Shown: one piece after another, positions 8,757 to 18,058 of the stretch
Position numbering within the stretch: the stretch's first letter is position 1
How the letters are laid out: the number at the start of each line of letters is the position of its first letter
Assembly: GCF_018380615.1 (NCBI RefSeq)
Contig: NZ_JAGYVZ010000015.1
Coordinates: 1-64,000 of the forward strand
Direction of reading: 5' to 3'
Origin: Flavobacterium psychroterrae
GTDB lineage: Bacteria; Bacteroidota; Bacteroidia; Flavobacteriales; Flavobacteriaceae
DNA: 64,000 bases
Translations under genes and position numbers: made by a program
The notes under the pieces: generated by a model
What the model saw: only the letters and a program-made list of their open reading frames with translations
The model's database searches: none
What the model was told of the DNA's origin: nothing

Positions 8757-10337
8757 TTATTGTTTTACAAAATTGAACAAAACCACGTCGTTCTCATTAA
8801 TTTTATATGATGTACTATAATTTCCTTTTGCAGAAATAGTCACTTTTTCTGTAGCGATTATTGCTCCGTTATTTTTTTCTTTTATCTTTTTTAATTGTTC
8901 ACGATTTAACTGACTTGGTTTTCCCATCGACAGATAATCTGCGTAAGCGTCATTTACTTTGTAACCCACTTTGTAAATTTCTAATTTGTAGGTTCCTTTT
9001 TGCAATCCTTCTACTTCAATTTTTACGCTTCCTTTTGGTTTCGCAGGTAAATCCTGAATGTAATATGCCTGATTATTTATTGAATCTCCGGGATGTGTAT
9101 TGGTAAAATCCCAAAACAACAATTGAACATCGCCTTTTGAATTTTTACTTGTCCACGAAGAAGTGTCTTTATTTTGAAGTTCTGTTTCTCCTAATTTATT
9201 CAAAAATGAATAAGAAAAATAAGCCGGTTTTTTGATTCCCTGCGTATTTAATAATCCAAAACCACCGTGAAAAGGAGTGAATCTTGGACCTGCTTCTTCA
9301 AAAATATCAGTGAAAACCCAATACGACATGGAGTTTGCCGCATTGCCAACTTGTTTTAGCTTTTGCAAAATATAAGCTGCCGAATGATAACTGTCATGAA
9401 CAGGATCTGCCGGCGTATATGAAGAACTCCATTCTGTGTAATGCAATTCTAATTTTGGCTTAGCCGAATTTGAAATTTGTTTACGGGAATTTATCACATC
9501 GCCACTTATACTTGCTTCGTCTTTATTCAGAATTGTTCCCGAAGTCCCAAATTCATCCAGAAACCCTTGTTTTACGCCGTAAGTATGTGTCGAAATAAAA
9601 TCTAGAGGAACATTATTTTTGGTGCAAAATTCAATTGTTTCCGGAACCCAAGCTGCTCCGGCAGTTGCAGGACCACCAACTTTATAAGCCGCATTTACAG
9701 TTTTTATTCCGCGTGCTGCATATTCGTATAATTTGAAATATTCCTGTTGTGTTCCTGTCCAGAAACCCGGAGATAAATTGGGCTCGTTCCAAACTTCAAA
9801 ATACCATGTTTTTACTTCTTCGGCTCCGTAACGTTCTGTGAAATGTTGGGTCAAATTTCGAATTAAATCTTCCCATTTTTTATAATCTTTTGGAGGAGTT
9901 ACGTTTCCTTTCCACCAAAAAATAGTCTGACTTCCACTTGCTAATGCTGATGGCATAAATCCCAATTCAACAAAAGGTTTAATTTTAATACTTATAAGAA
10001 AATCATACAAAGCATCAATATATTGGTAATTATATTGTGGATTTCCTTTTGAATCTTCGGTATAAACTGCCATATCATCAGACAATAAACCGTGCATTCT
10101 AATGTATTTAAAATCACATTCTTGTTTGGTCATCGCCAATTGCTGTTGCCAATCGGCACGTAAACCTTCGTTTGCTCTTCCGGCTCCAATACATTCTTTA
10201 AACATTGTGTTTAATTGTCCAGATGTTTTATTGTAATCGACTTTTATGATTCTGTTTTCAGCATTGTTGTTTTGTCCAAACAAAATGATATTGTTTAGAA
10301 GTAATGAAATTAATAATATTGCTGAAAAGTTTTTCAT
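8757..10337 (-). CDS. GH39 glycosidase (beta-xylosidase-like)
   Basis: A retaining clan GH-A enzyme resembling GH39 beta-xylosidases. It has 526 residues with a Sec signal peptide ending near ILFGQ. The acid/base Glu is in VWNEPNLSPGFW (about 184) and the nucleophile Glu in HYTEWSSSY (about 301). A beta-rich C-terminal domain follows. Canonical fucogalacto-xyloglucan has no terminal beta-xylose, so its job here is open. It could act on rarer beta-xylosyl or arabinosyl side chains, or on co-occurring xylan fragments. It is followed at 47 bases by GH3. Family assignment is good; substrate is uncertain. Confidence 0.82.
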   Translation of the reverse strand: MKNFSAILLISLLLNNIILFGQNNNAENRIIKVDYNKTSGQLNTMFKECIGAGRANEGLRADWQQQLAMTKQECDFKYIRMHGLLSDDMAVYTEDSKGNPQYNYQYIDALYDFLISIKIKPFVELGFMPSALASGSQTIFWWKGNVTPPKDYKKWEDLIRNLTQHFTERYGAEEVKTWYFEVWNEPNLSPGFWTGTQQEYFKLYEYAARGIKTVNAAYKVGGPATAGAAWVPETIEFCTKNNVPLDFISTHTYGVKQGFLDEFGTSGTILNKDEASISGDVINSRKQISNSAKPKLELHYTEWSSSYTPADPVHDSYHSAAYILQKLKQVGNAANSMSYWVFTDIFEEAGPRFTPFHGGFGLLNTQGIKKPAYFSYSFLNKLGETELQNKDTSSWTSKNSKGDVQLLFWDFTNTHPGDSINNQAYYIQDLPAKPKGSVKIEVEGLQKGTYKLEIYKVGYKVNDAYADYLSMGKPSQLNREQLKKIKEKNNGAIIATEKVTISAKGNYSTSYKINENDVVLFNFVKQ

Positions 10338-10379
10338 TTGAAAATGGTTTTCTTGAATTATGTTAATCGTTGTGTTATT

Positions 10380-10412
10380 AAACCTGACAGGTTTTAAAAA
10401 CCTGTCGGGTTT
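10380..10412. repeat. Palindromic repeat AAACCTGACAGG/CCTGTCGGGTTT
   Basis: A near-perfect inverted repeat of about 16-base arms around a central A, in the 107-base gap between the GH97 and GH39 genes. A perfect relative is at 33276-33310 and a half copy at 126-140. It may act as an intra-operon hairpin. Confidence 0.7.
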
Positions 10413-10444
10413 GACAATCTACATCGACAATCTTTATCTATATT

Positions 10445-12448
10445 TTATAGTTTTTTAAATCTAATTGCTGTTCCTCCTGCTCCGCCTAAATGTAATTTTA
10501 GTGAATCTGAAGCTTTAACGGTTTTCTTAGAAATTGCTATTGCTGATGGATTATGCGTTTCATCAGTTCCTTCGGCGTCAGCATAAATCTGAGCTTCGTA
10601 AGTTGCAGTTGGATCTAAAAATGATAATGAAACATTTACGTCTCTTGCGTTTTCATTTGTAATTGTTCCTAAATACCAGTCGGCACTATTTATATCTTTA
10701 CGAACAGTTGTAATGTATTCTCCAATTTTTCCTTCTAAAACTTTAGTTTCTTGCCAATCTGTTGGAACATCTTTTAAGAATTGTAATGCCGGTTTTCCTT
10801 CGTAATTTTCAGGAAGATCCGCCATCATCTGGATTGGTGCATAAATTGTTACATACAATGCCAATTGTTGTGCTGCTGTTCCGTGAACTCTTTTTCCGGG
10901 GAAACCTTGTTTTACCTCAACATCAAAAATTCCAGGTGTAAAATCCATTGGTCCTGAAAGCAATCTGGTGAATGGAAGAATTGTCAAGTGGTTTGGCGGA
11001 TTTCCTTCGCTCCACGCGTTATATTCTTGACCTCGTGCTGCTTCTCTCGAAACCATGTTCGGGAAAGTTCTGCGTTCTCCGGTATCTTTTATTGATTCGT
11101 GGTACAAAACGGCTAAATCATATTGAGCTGCTTTTTCTAAAATATATCTGAAATAATTCACTCCAAATTGTCCGAAGTGATTTTGCTTCATGTTTAATTT
11201 TGAACCTACATGTCCAATTTTAACTGAGTGCATTCCAAGTTTTTTGTACAATGCAAAACCTTCGTCAACTTCTTTTAAATAGTTAATTAAGTTTGAACCT
11301 GTTTCGTGGTAACCAATTAATGCTACGCCTTTTTTGTTTCCGTATTCTACTACTTTTTCTAAATCGAAATTATCAGCACTTTTTGTAAAACTAAACATGT
11401 GCATGTGGTTTTCGTACCAAGCTGGTGTCCAGCCTTTATTCCATCCTTCGATTAGTAAATGATGAAATCCTTCTTTTGCTGTAAAATCGATATATTCTTC
11501 GGCATGTTTGGTTGTTGCGCCTTGTTTGTCGCTTTCCCAAAAAGTATATTTCCCAATGTGCATTCCCCACCAAATCCCGAAGTATTTGTATGGTTTGAAA
11601 TAATCTGTGTTTTTTAATTTGTTTGGATCATTAAGATTTAAAATCAAATAAGATGTAATTAATTCTGATGGATTTTCTCCTATTTGAAGTGTTCTCCAAG
11701 AAGATGTAAACGTGTCTTTTACACGAACTTTTACACCATCAGCCCACGGCACTAAATCAGATTTTAATTGTGTTCCGGTTGTGTTGACCAAAGTCATACT
11801 GGCGAAATCAACCAAATTTGCTTCGTGAAAACTTAAGGCTAATCCGCTTTTGCTTTCGATCGTTAATGGAGTCAAAACGGTATCCAAAGTACTTACCGGA
11901 GCATCTTTAAAAAGATATTCGTCACGGTTTTCTCTGTTTGCCGGAATCCACCATGCTTTTCCATCTTCTTTTAGGTTAAAAGTCGTTTTTTCATCCATAA
12001 TGAAAATACTATCTTTTACACTTTGTTTTGGATACACATATCTAAACGCGATTCCGTCATCAAACGCACGAAACTGAATTTCTAACTTACGTTTGTTTCC
12101 TGCTTTTTGCTGTAATTGAACTGATAACTGATTGTAGTGATTTCTGATGTTTTTCTTTTCTCCCCAAACTTGTTCCCAGGTTTCATCAAAAGTGGAATTT
12201 TTCACGCTTTTGATTTCGAAATCTGTGCTTAAGTTTTCATTTCCTTTCAGTAAAAATCCCATGTCTGATGGCGTTATCACTTCGGTTTTTCCGTGTGATA
12301 CCGCATATTTTGGAGCGTTTTTTACTAACTCAAATTTGATTTTGTTTTGCCCGTTTGGCGATGCCAATTCATAAGCATTTTTATTTTTCTGACTGTATCC
12401 TATCGAAACTGAAAGGATTAAAGCGGGAAGAATGAGGTAATTTTTCAT
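10445..12448 (-). CDS. GH97 glycoside hydrolase (SusB-type alpha-glucosidase-like)
   Basis: A family GH97 enzyme of 667 residues, secreted to the periplasm by a signal peptide ending near IGYSQ. An N-terminal beta-sandwich (to about residue 280) precedes the (beta/alpha)8 domain and a small C-terminal beta domain. Where retaining GH97 alpha-galactosidases have an Asp nucleophile after a VKVDF-like strand, this protein reads VKIGHVGSK (about 412). That favours the inverting, SusB-like alpha-glucosidase branch. Conserved acidic motifs are LYHESIKDTGERRTFPN (about 449) and AWSEGNPP (about 480). An alpha-glucosidase is not obviously needed for xyloglucan, so the substrate is unresolved. Confidence 0.87.
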   Translation of the reverse strand: MKNYLILPALILSVSIGYSQKNKNAYELASPNGQNKIKFELVKNAPKYAVSHGKTEVITPSDMGFLLKGNENLSTDFEIKSVKNSTFDETWEQVWGEKKNIRNHYNQLSVQLQQKAGNKRKLEIQFRAFDDGIAFRYVYPKQSVKDSIFIMDEKTTFNLKEDGKAWWIPANRENRDEYLFKDAPVSTLDTVLTPLTIESKSGLALSFHEANLVDFASMTLVNTTGTQLKSDLVPWADGVKVRVKDTFTSSWRTLQIGENPSELITSYLILNLNDPNKLKNTDYFKPYKYFGIWWGMHIGKYTFWESDKQGATTKHAEEYIDFTAKEGFHHLLIEGWNKGWTPAWYENHMHMFSFTKSADNFDLEKVVEYGNKKGVALIGYHETGSNLINYLKEVDEGFALYKKLGMHSVKIGHVGSKLNMKQNHFGQFGVNYFRYILEKAAQYDLAVLYHESIKDTGERRTFPNMVSREAARGQEYNAWSEGNPPNHLTILPFTRLLSGPMDFTPGIFDVEVKQGFPGKRVHGTAAQQLALYVTIYAPIQMMADLPENYEGKPALQFLKDVPTDWQETKVLEGKIGEYITTVRKDINSADWYLGTITNENARDVNVSLSFLDPTATYEAQIYADAEGTDETHNPSAIAISKKTVKASDSLKLHLGGAGGTAIRFKKL

Positions 12449-12604
12449 GATATTTTTTTCTTAATTCATTTTTAATAAATCGGGTGTTGCTTGTGCTTTC
12501 ACCCGATTTAGAAACTCAACAAAAACTTATTTTTTATCCTAAGTTGGGATGTTTTTTTTGCCACGAATTGCACGAATTATCGCGAATTTATTTTGACTGT
12601 TTTT

Positions 12605-12824
12605 GCCACAGATTAAAAGATTCTAAATGATTTCTTTATTTCCTGTGGGTTTATTTTTTCTCGCAGATCTGGCAGATTGAGCGGATTTTTAATTTTTAAT
12701 TCTAAATTTTTAATCCTTTTAATCTGTGCAATCCGTGGCTCAATTTTTTTCACTGATTTTGAAGATTAAAAAATCTGCATGATCTGCTAAATCTGCGAGA
12801 GTAATAATTATTTTAATCTGTGGC
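12605..12824. repeat. Nested imperfect inverted repeats in the GH31-GH97 gap
   Basis: The 384-base gap between GH31 and GH97 has no gene. It contains paired segments GCCACAGATTAAAA (12605-12618) with its complement at 12811-12824, and CTCGCAGAT (12660-12668) with ATCTGCGAG (12791-12799). A further ATCCTTTTAATCTGTG stretch lies around 12714-12730. Together they could fold as one long branched hairpin. It resembles decayed interspersed repeats rather than a regulatory site. Confidence 0.55.
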
Positions 12825-12832
12825 ATAACTTT

Positions 12833-15232
12833 TTATTTTACCCACTCCGTTTTCAGAGTCGTTTTTCCTTGAAATGGGTTTGAAGTTACGTCAAAATTGT
12901 TTCCGTTTTTGGTTACTTTTATTTCTTGTACTGCATCTCCGTCCGGTAAAAATACTTTGGCTGTCGCCGAAGTTGTTTTATCGCTTGCATATACTTTTAG
13001 TGTTAATTTACTCCAATCCATATCTTTTGTAGATTGTGCTAAAGCGATGTGGGGCAAAGCTGTTCCGTCTTTTACTAAAACTACAATTGGCACTTCTCCG
13101 GCTTTGATTTTATGCCAGCCTGATTGGTATACTTTTTTGGTTTGGTAATCAATCCACGTTCCTTCCGGAAGATAAACGTCTCTTTCTGTTACTTCTTCAA
13201 AAAGTGGCGCAACTAAGATACTTGATCCAAATAAATATTCATTGTCCACTAACCATGCGCCCGGATCATTTGGATATTCTACAAATAAAGCGCGCATCAT
13301 TGGTAATCCTTTTTGTGAACTTTCTTTTGCCTGAGCGTAGATATATGGCATTAATTCGTAACGCATATTATCTGCTTTTCTAAATCCTTCAAGAAAATCT
13401 TTGCTATACAACCAAGGTTCGCGCGGAGGTTCTCCGTGGCTTCTTACGTGTGAAGTAAACATCCCGAAAGGCGCCCATCTTCTGTACAAATTCTCTGGTG
13501 ATTTTGTTGCAAATCCTCCTACGTCATGACTCCAGAAACTGAATCCGCTTAGACCTAATGAAAGTCCGCCACGCAATTCTGCCGACATTGCGCCGTTTGA
13601 AGTTTCAGAATCTCCTCCCCAATGTAACGGGTAACGCTGAGATCCTGCCCAGGTACTTCTTGCCCAGATTAAAGTATAACCTTTTTCTTTTTGAGTAATT
13701 TCGGCTACAGCCTTATTGTATCGTAACGGGTATAAATTGTGTTCGTAAAAACCGGTTCTTCCTGAATGATAAATTCCGTCTGGCGGTGCTGCTTCTCCAA
13801 AATCAACTTTGAAAACTGAAACACCCTGATCGAATAATTTTTTTAATTTTGCCTGATACCAGGTTACTGTTTCCGGATTTGAGAAATCCAAAACAGCATC
13901 TTCATACGGAAGATTTCCTTTGCGGTCTCTTACGGCTAAGTTTTTTTCCATGATTTCAGGAAATAAGGTGTTTTTTGGTGTGAAATAAGGCAATTGCCAT
14001 AAACAAACCTCAAAACCGTCTTTCTTCAAATCTGACATCATTTTTGTAGCATCCGGGAAACGTGCTTTTGCAAACTCATAATTGTTTCTCCAGTCTACAT
14101 CAAACCAACCGGTATCAAAATGAATTACATCTGTTGGAATTTTATATTTACGTAAATCTTTTGCCACATCTCGGCCTTCTTTTTCAGAGAAATAAGTGAT
14201 TCGGCTCATCCAGAAACCAAACGACCAAAGTGGTGGCATGGCGGCTTTTCCAGTCAAATCTGTATATTGGTCTAAAACGTCTTTGGGTTCTCCGATAAAG
14301 AAAAACAAATCGGCTTCATCATCTCCAATATACATTTCGTTGGCGCTTGAAAAATATTTTCCAAAGTCAACTGTAATTGGTGTTGAGTGGTGCATGAAAA
14401 CTCCGTAACCGCGGCTGCTCATGTAAAACGGAATTGGCTTGTACATCGTTTCATTCTGGATTCCGTTTGCGTCATCTGTCCAAAGAACAACTTTTTGCCC
14501 GCGTTTGTTGAATTGCGTGAAAGATTCTCCACAACCAAATATTTTTTCATCTGGTTCTAAGCTAAAAGCCGCGCCCATACTTCTGGAATAATCGCTGTTT
14601 CTGCGCACATACGAGAACGGAAGTGTTGGTGTATAGGTGTTTTTAAAATCAGAATCATGCAGCGTACTTGTCAATAATTTTCCGGTTTCATCATAAATTT
14701 TTACGTGCCATGGTTTTGATAATATCTCAACAACTCCATGTTTACTGGTATATTTGTGTCCGCCTTCGATTTTAGAATATTTCCATAATTCAGGATGATT
14801 TGGCGCAACACCATTAACCAGCATTAAAGACTCTTTTTGAGGATGAAATTGTGGTCCTGAAGTCGTTTTTATTCTGATGGTTCTATCAGATACAAACTGA
14901 ATCTCGAAAGGCAATTCAGGAGAAACGTCGTATTCTGTTGTTGGAAATTCGTTTGGTTTCTCGACATCAGGTTTCATCATCATATTGTTGAAAGCCTGAC
15001 GTGTTTTATAGTTGTATCTTAAATACTTTATCGTTCCTTTTCCTGTTGCAGGATCAAAACCGGTTAGCTCATCGGCAAAATAAAAAGTGTTCAGATAATT
15101 CTGAAAATCTTTGCTGATATCTATTGGAGCATTTAGCACATCGGCGTTTTGAATTTGTGCAGACGCTTTTGGCGAAAGCAATAATCCAAACATAAAGAGC
15201 GAAAATAATGCTTTTAGTTGTGAGTTTTTCAT
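12833..15232 (-). CDS. GH31 alpha-xylosidase
   Basis: A retaining alpha-xylosidase of the YicI type, removing terminal alpha-1,6-xylose from xyloglucan oligosaccharides and supplying xylose to XylA/XylB. It has 799 residues with a signal peptide ending PKASAQ. An N-terminal beta-sandwich is followed by the barrel. The nucleophile Asp lies in VFKVDFGEAAPP (about 476); the KxDFGE form is characteristic of alpha-xylosidases. The acid/base Asp is in HWGGDSETSNG (about 540). The conserved FWSHDVGGF motif follows. The activity prediction is among the safest in the locus. Confidence 0.92.
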   Translation of the reverse strand: MKNSQLKALFSLFMFGLLLSPKASAQIQNADVLNAPIDISKDFQNYLNTFYFADELTGFDPATGKGTIKYLRYNYKTRQAFNNMMMKPDVEKPNEFPTTEYDVSPELPFEIQFVSDRTIRIKTTSGPQFHPQKESLMLVNGVAPNHPELWKYSKIEGGHKYTSKHGVVEILSKPWHVKIYDETGKLLTSTLHDSDFKNTYTPTLPFSYVRRNSDYSRSMGAAFSLEPDEKIFGCGESFTQFNKRGQKVVLWTDDANGIQNETMYKPIPFYMSSRGYGVFMHHSTPITVDFGKYFSSANEMYIGDDEADLFFFIGEPKDVLDQYTDLTGKAAMPPLWSFGFWMSRITYFSEKEGRDVAKDLRKYKIPTDVIHFDTGWFDVDWRNNYEFAKARFPDATKMMSDLKKDGFEVCLWQLPYFTPKNTLFPEIMEKNLAVRDRKGNLPYEDAVLDFSNPETVTWYQAKLKKLFDQGVSVFKVDFGEAAPPDGIYHSGRTGFYEHNLYPLRYNKAVAEITQKEKGYTLIWARSTWAGSQRYPLHWGGDSETSNGAMSAELRGGLSLGLSGFSFWSHDVGGFATKSPENLYRRWAPFGMFTSHVRSHGEPPREPWLYSKDFLEGFRKADNMRYELMPYIYAQAKESSQKGLPMMRALFVEYPNDPGAWLVDNEYLFGSSILVAPLFEEVTERDVYLPEGTWIDYQTKKVYQSGWHKIKAGEVPIVVLVKDGTALPHIALAQSTKDMDWSKLTLKVYASDKTTSATAKVFLPDGDAVQEIKVTKNGNNFDVTSNPFQGKTTLKTEWVK

Positions 15233-15303
15233 TGGTTTAATTTAGTGATGACTTTTATTCAAAATAATATTTTAATATGTCGATTCTGAGTAGCAAAAAA
15301 ACA

Positions 15304-15456
15304 TTTAACACATAGAAACATAGTTTTTTATCTGTATAAAGAATACAAAAAAGAAACACATTTCTTTTCACATAGTCCCGATAGCTATCGGGATGTGTTA
15401 ATGCAAGTGAAACGCCTATTTACGAACCAACTAAATCTATGTTTCTATGTGTTAAA
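15304..15456. repeat. Palindromic interspersed repeat, copy 2 (ACACATAGAAACATAG family)
   Basis: The outer arms at 15304-15323 and 15437-15456 are exact complements over 20 bases. The interior carries a perfect 18-base palindrome TCCCGATAGCTATCGGGA (15376-15393) and the GGATGTGTTAATGCAAG stretch also seen in copy 1 at 6249-6403. It occupies most of the gap between the GH2 and GH31 genes. Confidence 0.72.
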
Positions 15457-15475
15457 AATTTACCGCAATGGTTAT

Positions 15476-17965
15476 TTATTCTGCTGTAATTACAATTGTG
15501 GCTGGTTTTAATCCATTCGCTTTAGCGGTTAATTCTAATCTTCCTGTTGTATTATCAGATTGAATAATAACTAAACATTTTCCGTTAAGCGCGGTATGTT
15601 TTGAACCTTTATAAGATTCGTGACTTACCGGATCTCCGCTGCAAACGCCTACGATTTTTCCTTTTCCTTTTAATGAGAAGTTAATTTCGTTATTTGCATT
15701 TGGTGCCAAAGTTCCTTTTTCGTCTAAAATATCTACGGTTACAAATGACAAATCATTTCCGTCTGCTTTTATCGTACTTCTGTCTGCGGTTAATTTTAAT
15801 TTTGATGGATTTCCGGCTGTCTTAATTTCGGTTTCCAGAACTGTTTTTCCGTTTTTACGGGAAATTGCTTTTAGTGTTCCGGGTTGAAATGGAATTCTCC
15901 ACATTACGTGTAAATCTTCGCCTTTTTTACTGCGAGTTCCTACTGATTTTCCGTTAAGGAAAAGTTCAACCTCATCAGCATTATTGTAATATGCCCAGAC
16001 ATCAACGGTTTGTCCTGCTTTCCAGTTCCAATGCGGGAAAATGTGCAGAACGTTTTTGTCTGTCCATTCGCTTTGGTACATATAATATACATCTTTAGGG
16101 AAACCGGCTAAATCTACAATTCCAAAATAAGAACTGATTGACGGCCATTCGTATGGCGTTGGTTCTCCGATATAATCGAAACCTGTCCAGATGTACATTC
16201 CGGAAAGATAATCGTGTTTTTTAATTACTTTCCAGGTCGCTTCGTGTGTTGAACCCCACGGCGTTTGTACCTGATCGTAAGCTGAAACTGTATTATTTGG
16301 ATTTCCTTCTGTAAATTTAAGATCCCAACGTACCGGCCATTTTTTAATAGTGTCTGAAACGGCATCATAATAACCACGGGTTTGTAAACCTGAAGTTGTT
16401 TCTGTTGCTATAAAAGGTGTATTTGGGAAATTCTTTTTATGATATTCATATGTTTGATGCGCATAATTGTAACCAATTAAATCTAAAACGCCAGATGCGG
16501 CAAGTGGATTAATTTGTACATTATTCTTTTCGAATTGTAACGTTACGTCATCAATATTCATGTTTACCGGCGGATTCATCGCTGCGGTCAACGGACGTGT
16601 TTTATCGTATTGACGTGTAATTGCTGCTAATTCTTTGGCAATTTCAACCCCTTTTTCGTTCCATTGTTCCGGAATTTCATTACCAATACTCCAGATAAAA
16701 ATGCTGGCATGATTGCGGTCGCGAAGCAATTGATCGATTAAATCTTTCTTGTGCCATTTGTCCCAATCATTTCCGTAGTCGTATTTGGTTTTGGTTTGTT
16801 TCCACATATCAAAAGCTTCGTCCATTACAATAAAACCCATTTTATCGCAAAGGTCTAAAAGTTCCGGAGCGGGCGGATTATGAGAAGTTCTGATTCCGTT
16901 TACACCCATTTCTTTCAGGATTTCTAACTGACGTTCAATGGCGCGGGTATTAATTGCAGAACCTAACGGACCTAAATCGTGATGTAAACAAACTCCTTTT
17001 ATTTTTACTTGTTTTCCGTTTAAAATAAAACCTTTATCAAGATCAAACTTAAAATCTCTGATTCCGAAATTAGTTTTGTATTGATCAACAATTTTATCAT
17101 CTACTGAAATTTCTGTAACTGCTGTGTACAATTCAGGTTTTTCTACAGACCATAAAACTGGCGTTTCAACCTGAGTTTCTTGTTTAATCGTTTGGTTTGC
17201 ATTTGCTGCAATGGTTATATTTTGTGTAACGGATGTTACTTTTGTATCTTCTTTAAAAATAGTGGTTGTTACTGTTGCCTTTTTTGAAGCTGAATTTTGA
17301 TTCTGAATTGTAGTTTCAAAATGTACCGAAGCTTTTTGAGCAGTAACTTTTGGGGTTGTAATATAAGTTCCCCATTGTGCAACGTGTAATTTGTCAGTGG
17401 TTTCGATCCAGACATTTCTAAAAATTCCTGATCCTGAATACCAGCGTGAATTGGGTTGTTTTGAATTGTCAACCTTTACAATAATTTCATTGTTTTTGTC
17501 TGCGTAATTTAAGTAAGGTGACATATCATATTGAAAACCAATATATCCGTTTGGACGTTTTCCTAAATAATGTCCGTTTACCCAAACTTCGCTGTCTTTG
17601 TAAACACCATCAAAGGTTATTGATATTACTTTACTGCTATCAGAAGCATTTATTTTAAACGTTTTCTTATACCAGCCTAAGCCTCCGTTAAGCGCTCCGC
17701 CTCCATATCCGGCAGGACTTTTTTCATCAAATTTTCCTTCGATACTCCAATCATGAGGAACGTTTAAAGTTCTCCATTTAGTTGAAGTTCCAATAGTATC
17801 ATTATCTTTTATGCTATCATTTAAATGAAAACTCCAATCTGAATTAAAAGAAACTTTGCGGTTGTCGAAAGCATCTTCTTTTTTGCTGCATGAACCCAGC
17901 AAGATAATTCCGATTAGCATTAATAATGGTAATCCACTATTTAAATATTTTCTGTTATGCTTCAT
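15476..17965 (-). CDS. GH2 beta-galactosidase, lipoprotein
   Basis: A retaining GH2 enzyme predicted to remove beta-1,2-galactose from xyloglucan side chains. It has 829 residues with a lipobox Cys at residue 26 (LLGSCSKKED). The order is sugar-binding jelly roll (about 40-210), immunoglobulin-like domain, then the catalytic barrel. The acid/base Glu is in WSIGNEIPEQW (about 428) and the nucleophile Glu in IATETTSGLQTRG (about 520). C-terminal Ig-like domains resemble those of Bacteroidetes beta-galactosidases. It starts 93 bases after the glycan-binding protein gene. Other GH2 activities are possible, but galactosidase fits the GH31/GH95 company best. Confidence 0.88.
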   Translation of the reverse strand: MKHNRKYLNSGLPLLMLIGIILLGSCSKKEDAFDNRKVSFNSDWSFHLNDSIKDNDTIGTSTKWRTLNVPHDWSIEGKFDEKSPAGYGGGALNGGLGWYKKTFKINASDSSKVISITFDGVYKDSEVWVNGHYLGKRPNGYIGFQYDMSPYLNYADKNNEIIVKVDNSKQPNSRWYSGSGIFRNVWIETTDKLHVAQWGTYITTPKVTAQKASVHFETTIQNQNSASKKATVTTTIFKEDTKVTSVTQNITIAANANQTIKQETQVETPVLWSVEKPELYTAVTEISVDDKIVDQYKTNFGIRDFKFDLDKGFILNGKQVKIKGVCLHHDLGPLGSAINTRAIERQLEILKEMGVNGIRTSHNPPAPELLDLCDKMGFIVMDEAFDMWKQTKTKYDYGNDWDKWHKKDLIDQLLRDRNHASIFIWSIGNEIPEQWNEKGVEIAKELAAITRQYDKTRPLTAAMNPPVNMNIDDVTLQFEKNNVQINPLAASGVLDLIGYNYAHQTYEYHKKNFPNTPFIATETTSGLQTRGYYDAVSDTIKKWPVRWDLKFTEGNPNNTVSAYDQVQTPWGSTHEATWKVIKKHDYLSGMYIWTGFDYIGEPTPYEWPSISSYFGIVDLAGFPKDVYYMYQSEWTDKNVLHIFPHWNWKAGQTVDVWAYYNNADEVELFLNGKSVGTRSKKGEDLHVMWRIPFQPGTLKAISRKNGKTVLETEIKTAGNPSKLKLTADRSTIKADGNDLSFVTVDILDEKGTLAPNANNEINFSLKGKGKIVGVCSGDPVSHESYKGSKHTALNGKCLVIIQSDNTTGRLELTAKANGLKPATIVITAE

Positions 17966-18006
17966 TTCTAGAGGATTTTATTATTTTAAAAACAAATATA
18001 AACATA

Positions 18007-18037
18007 CCGATAAGTGACTTTACCAATCCCCTATCGG
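18007..18037. other. Short hairpin between the glycan-binding protein and GH2 genes
   Basis: CCGATA (18007-18012) pairs with TATCGG (18032-18037) around a 19-base loop in the 93-base intra-operon gap. It is short and may be fortuitous. Confidence 0.25.
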
Positions 18038-18058
18038 CAGTTTTATATCTTTAAGTAA

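Noticed and set aside
10445..12448. Starch utilization locus because of a SusB-like GH97 with SusC/SusD
   Set aside because: No GH13 amylase or MalR-type regulator is present, and the other enzymes point to xyloglucan.
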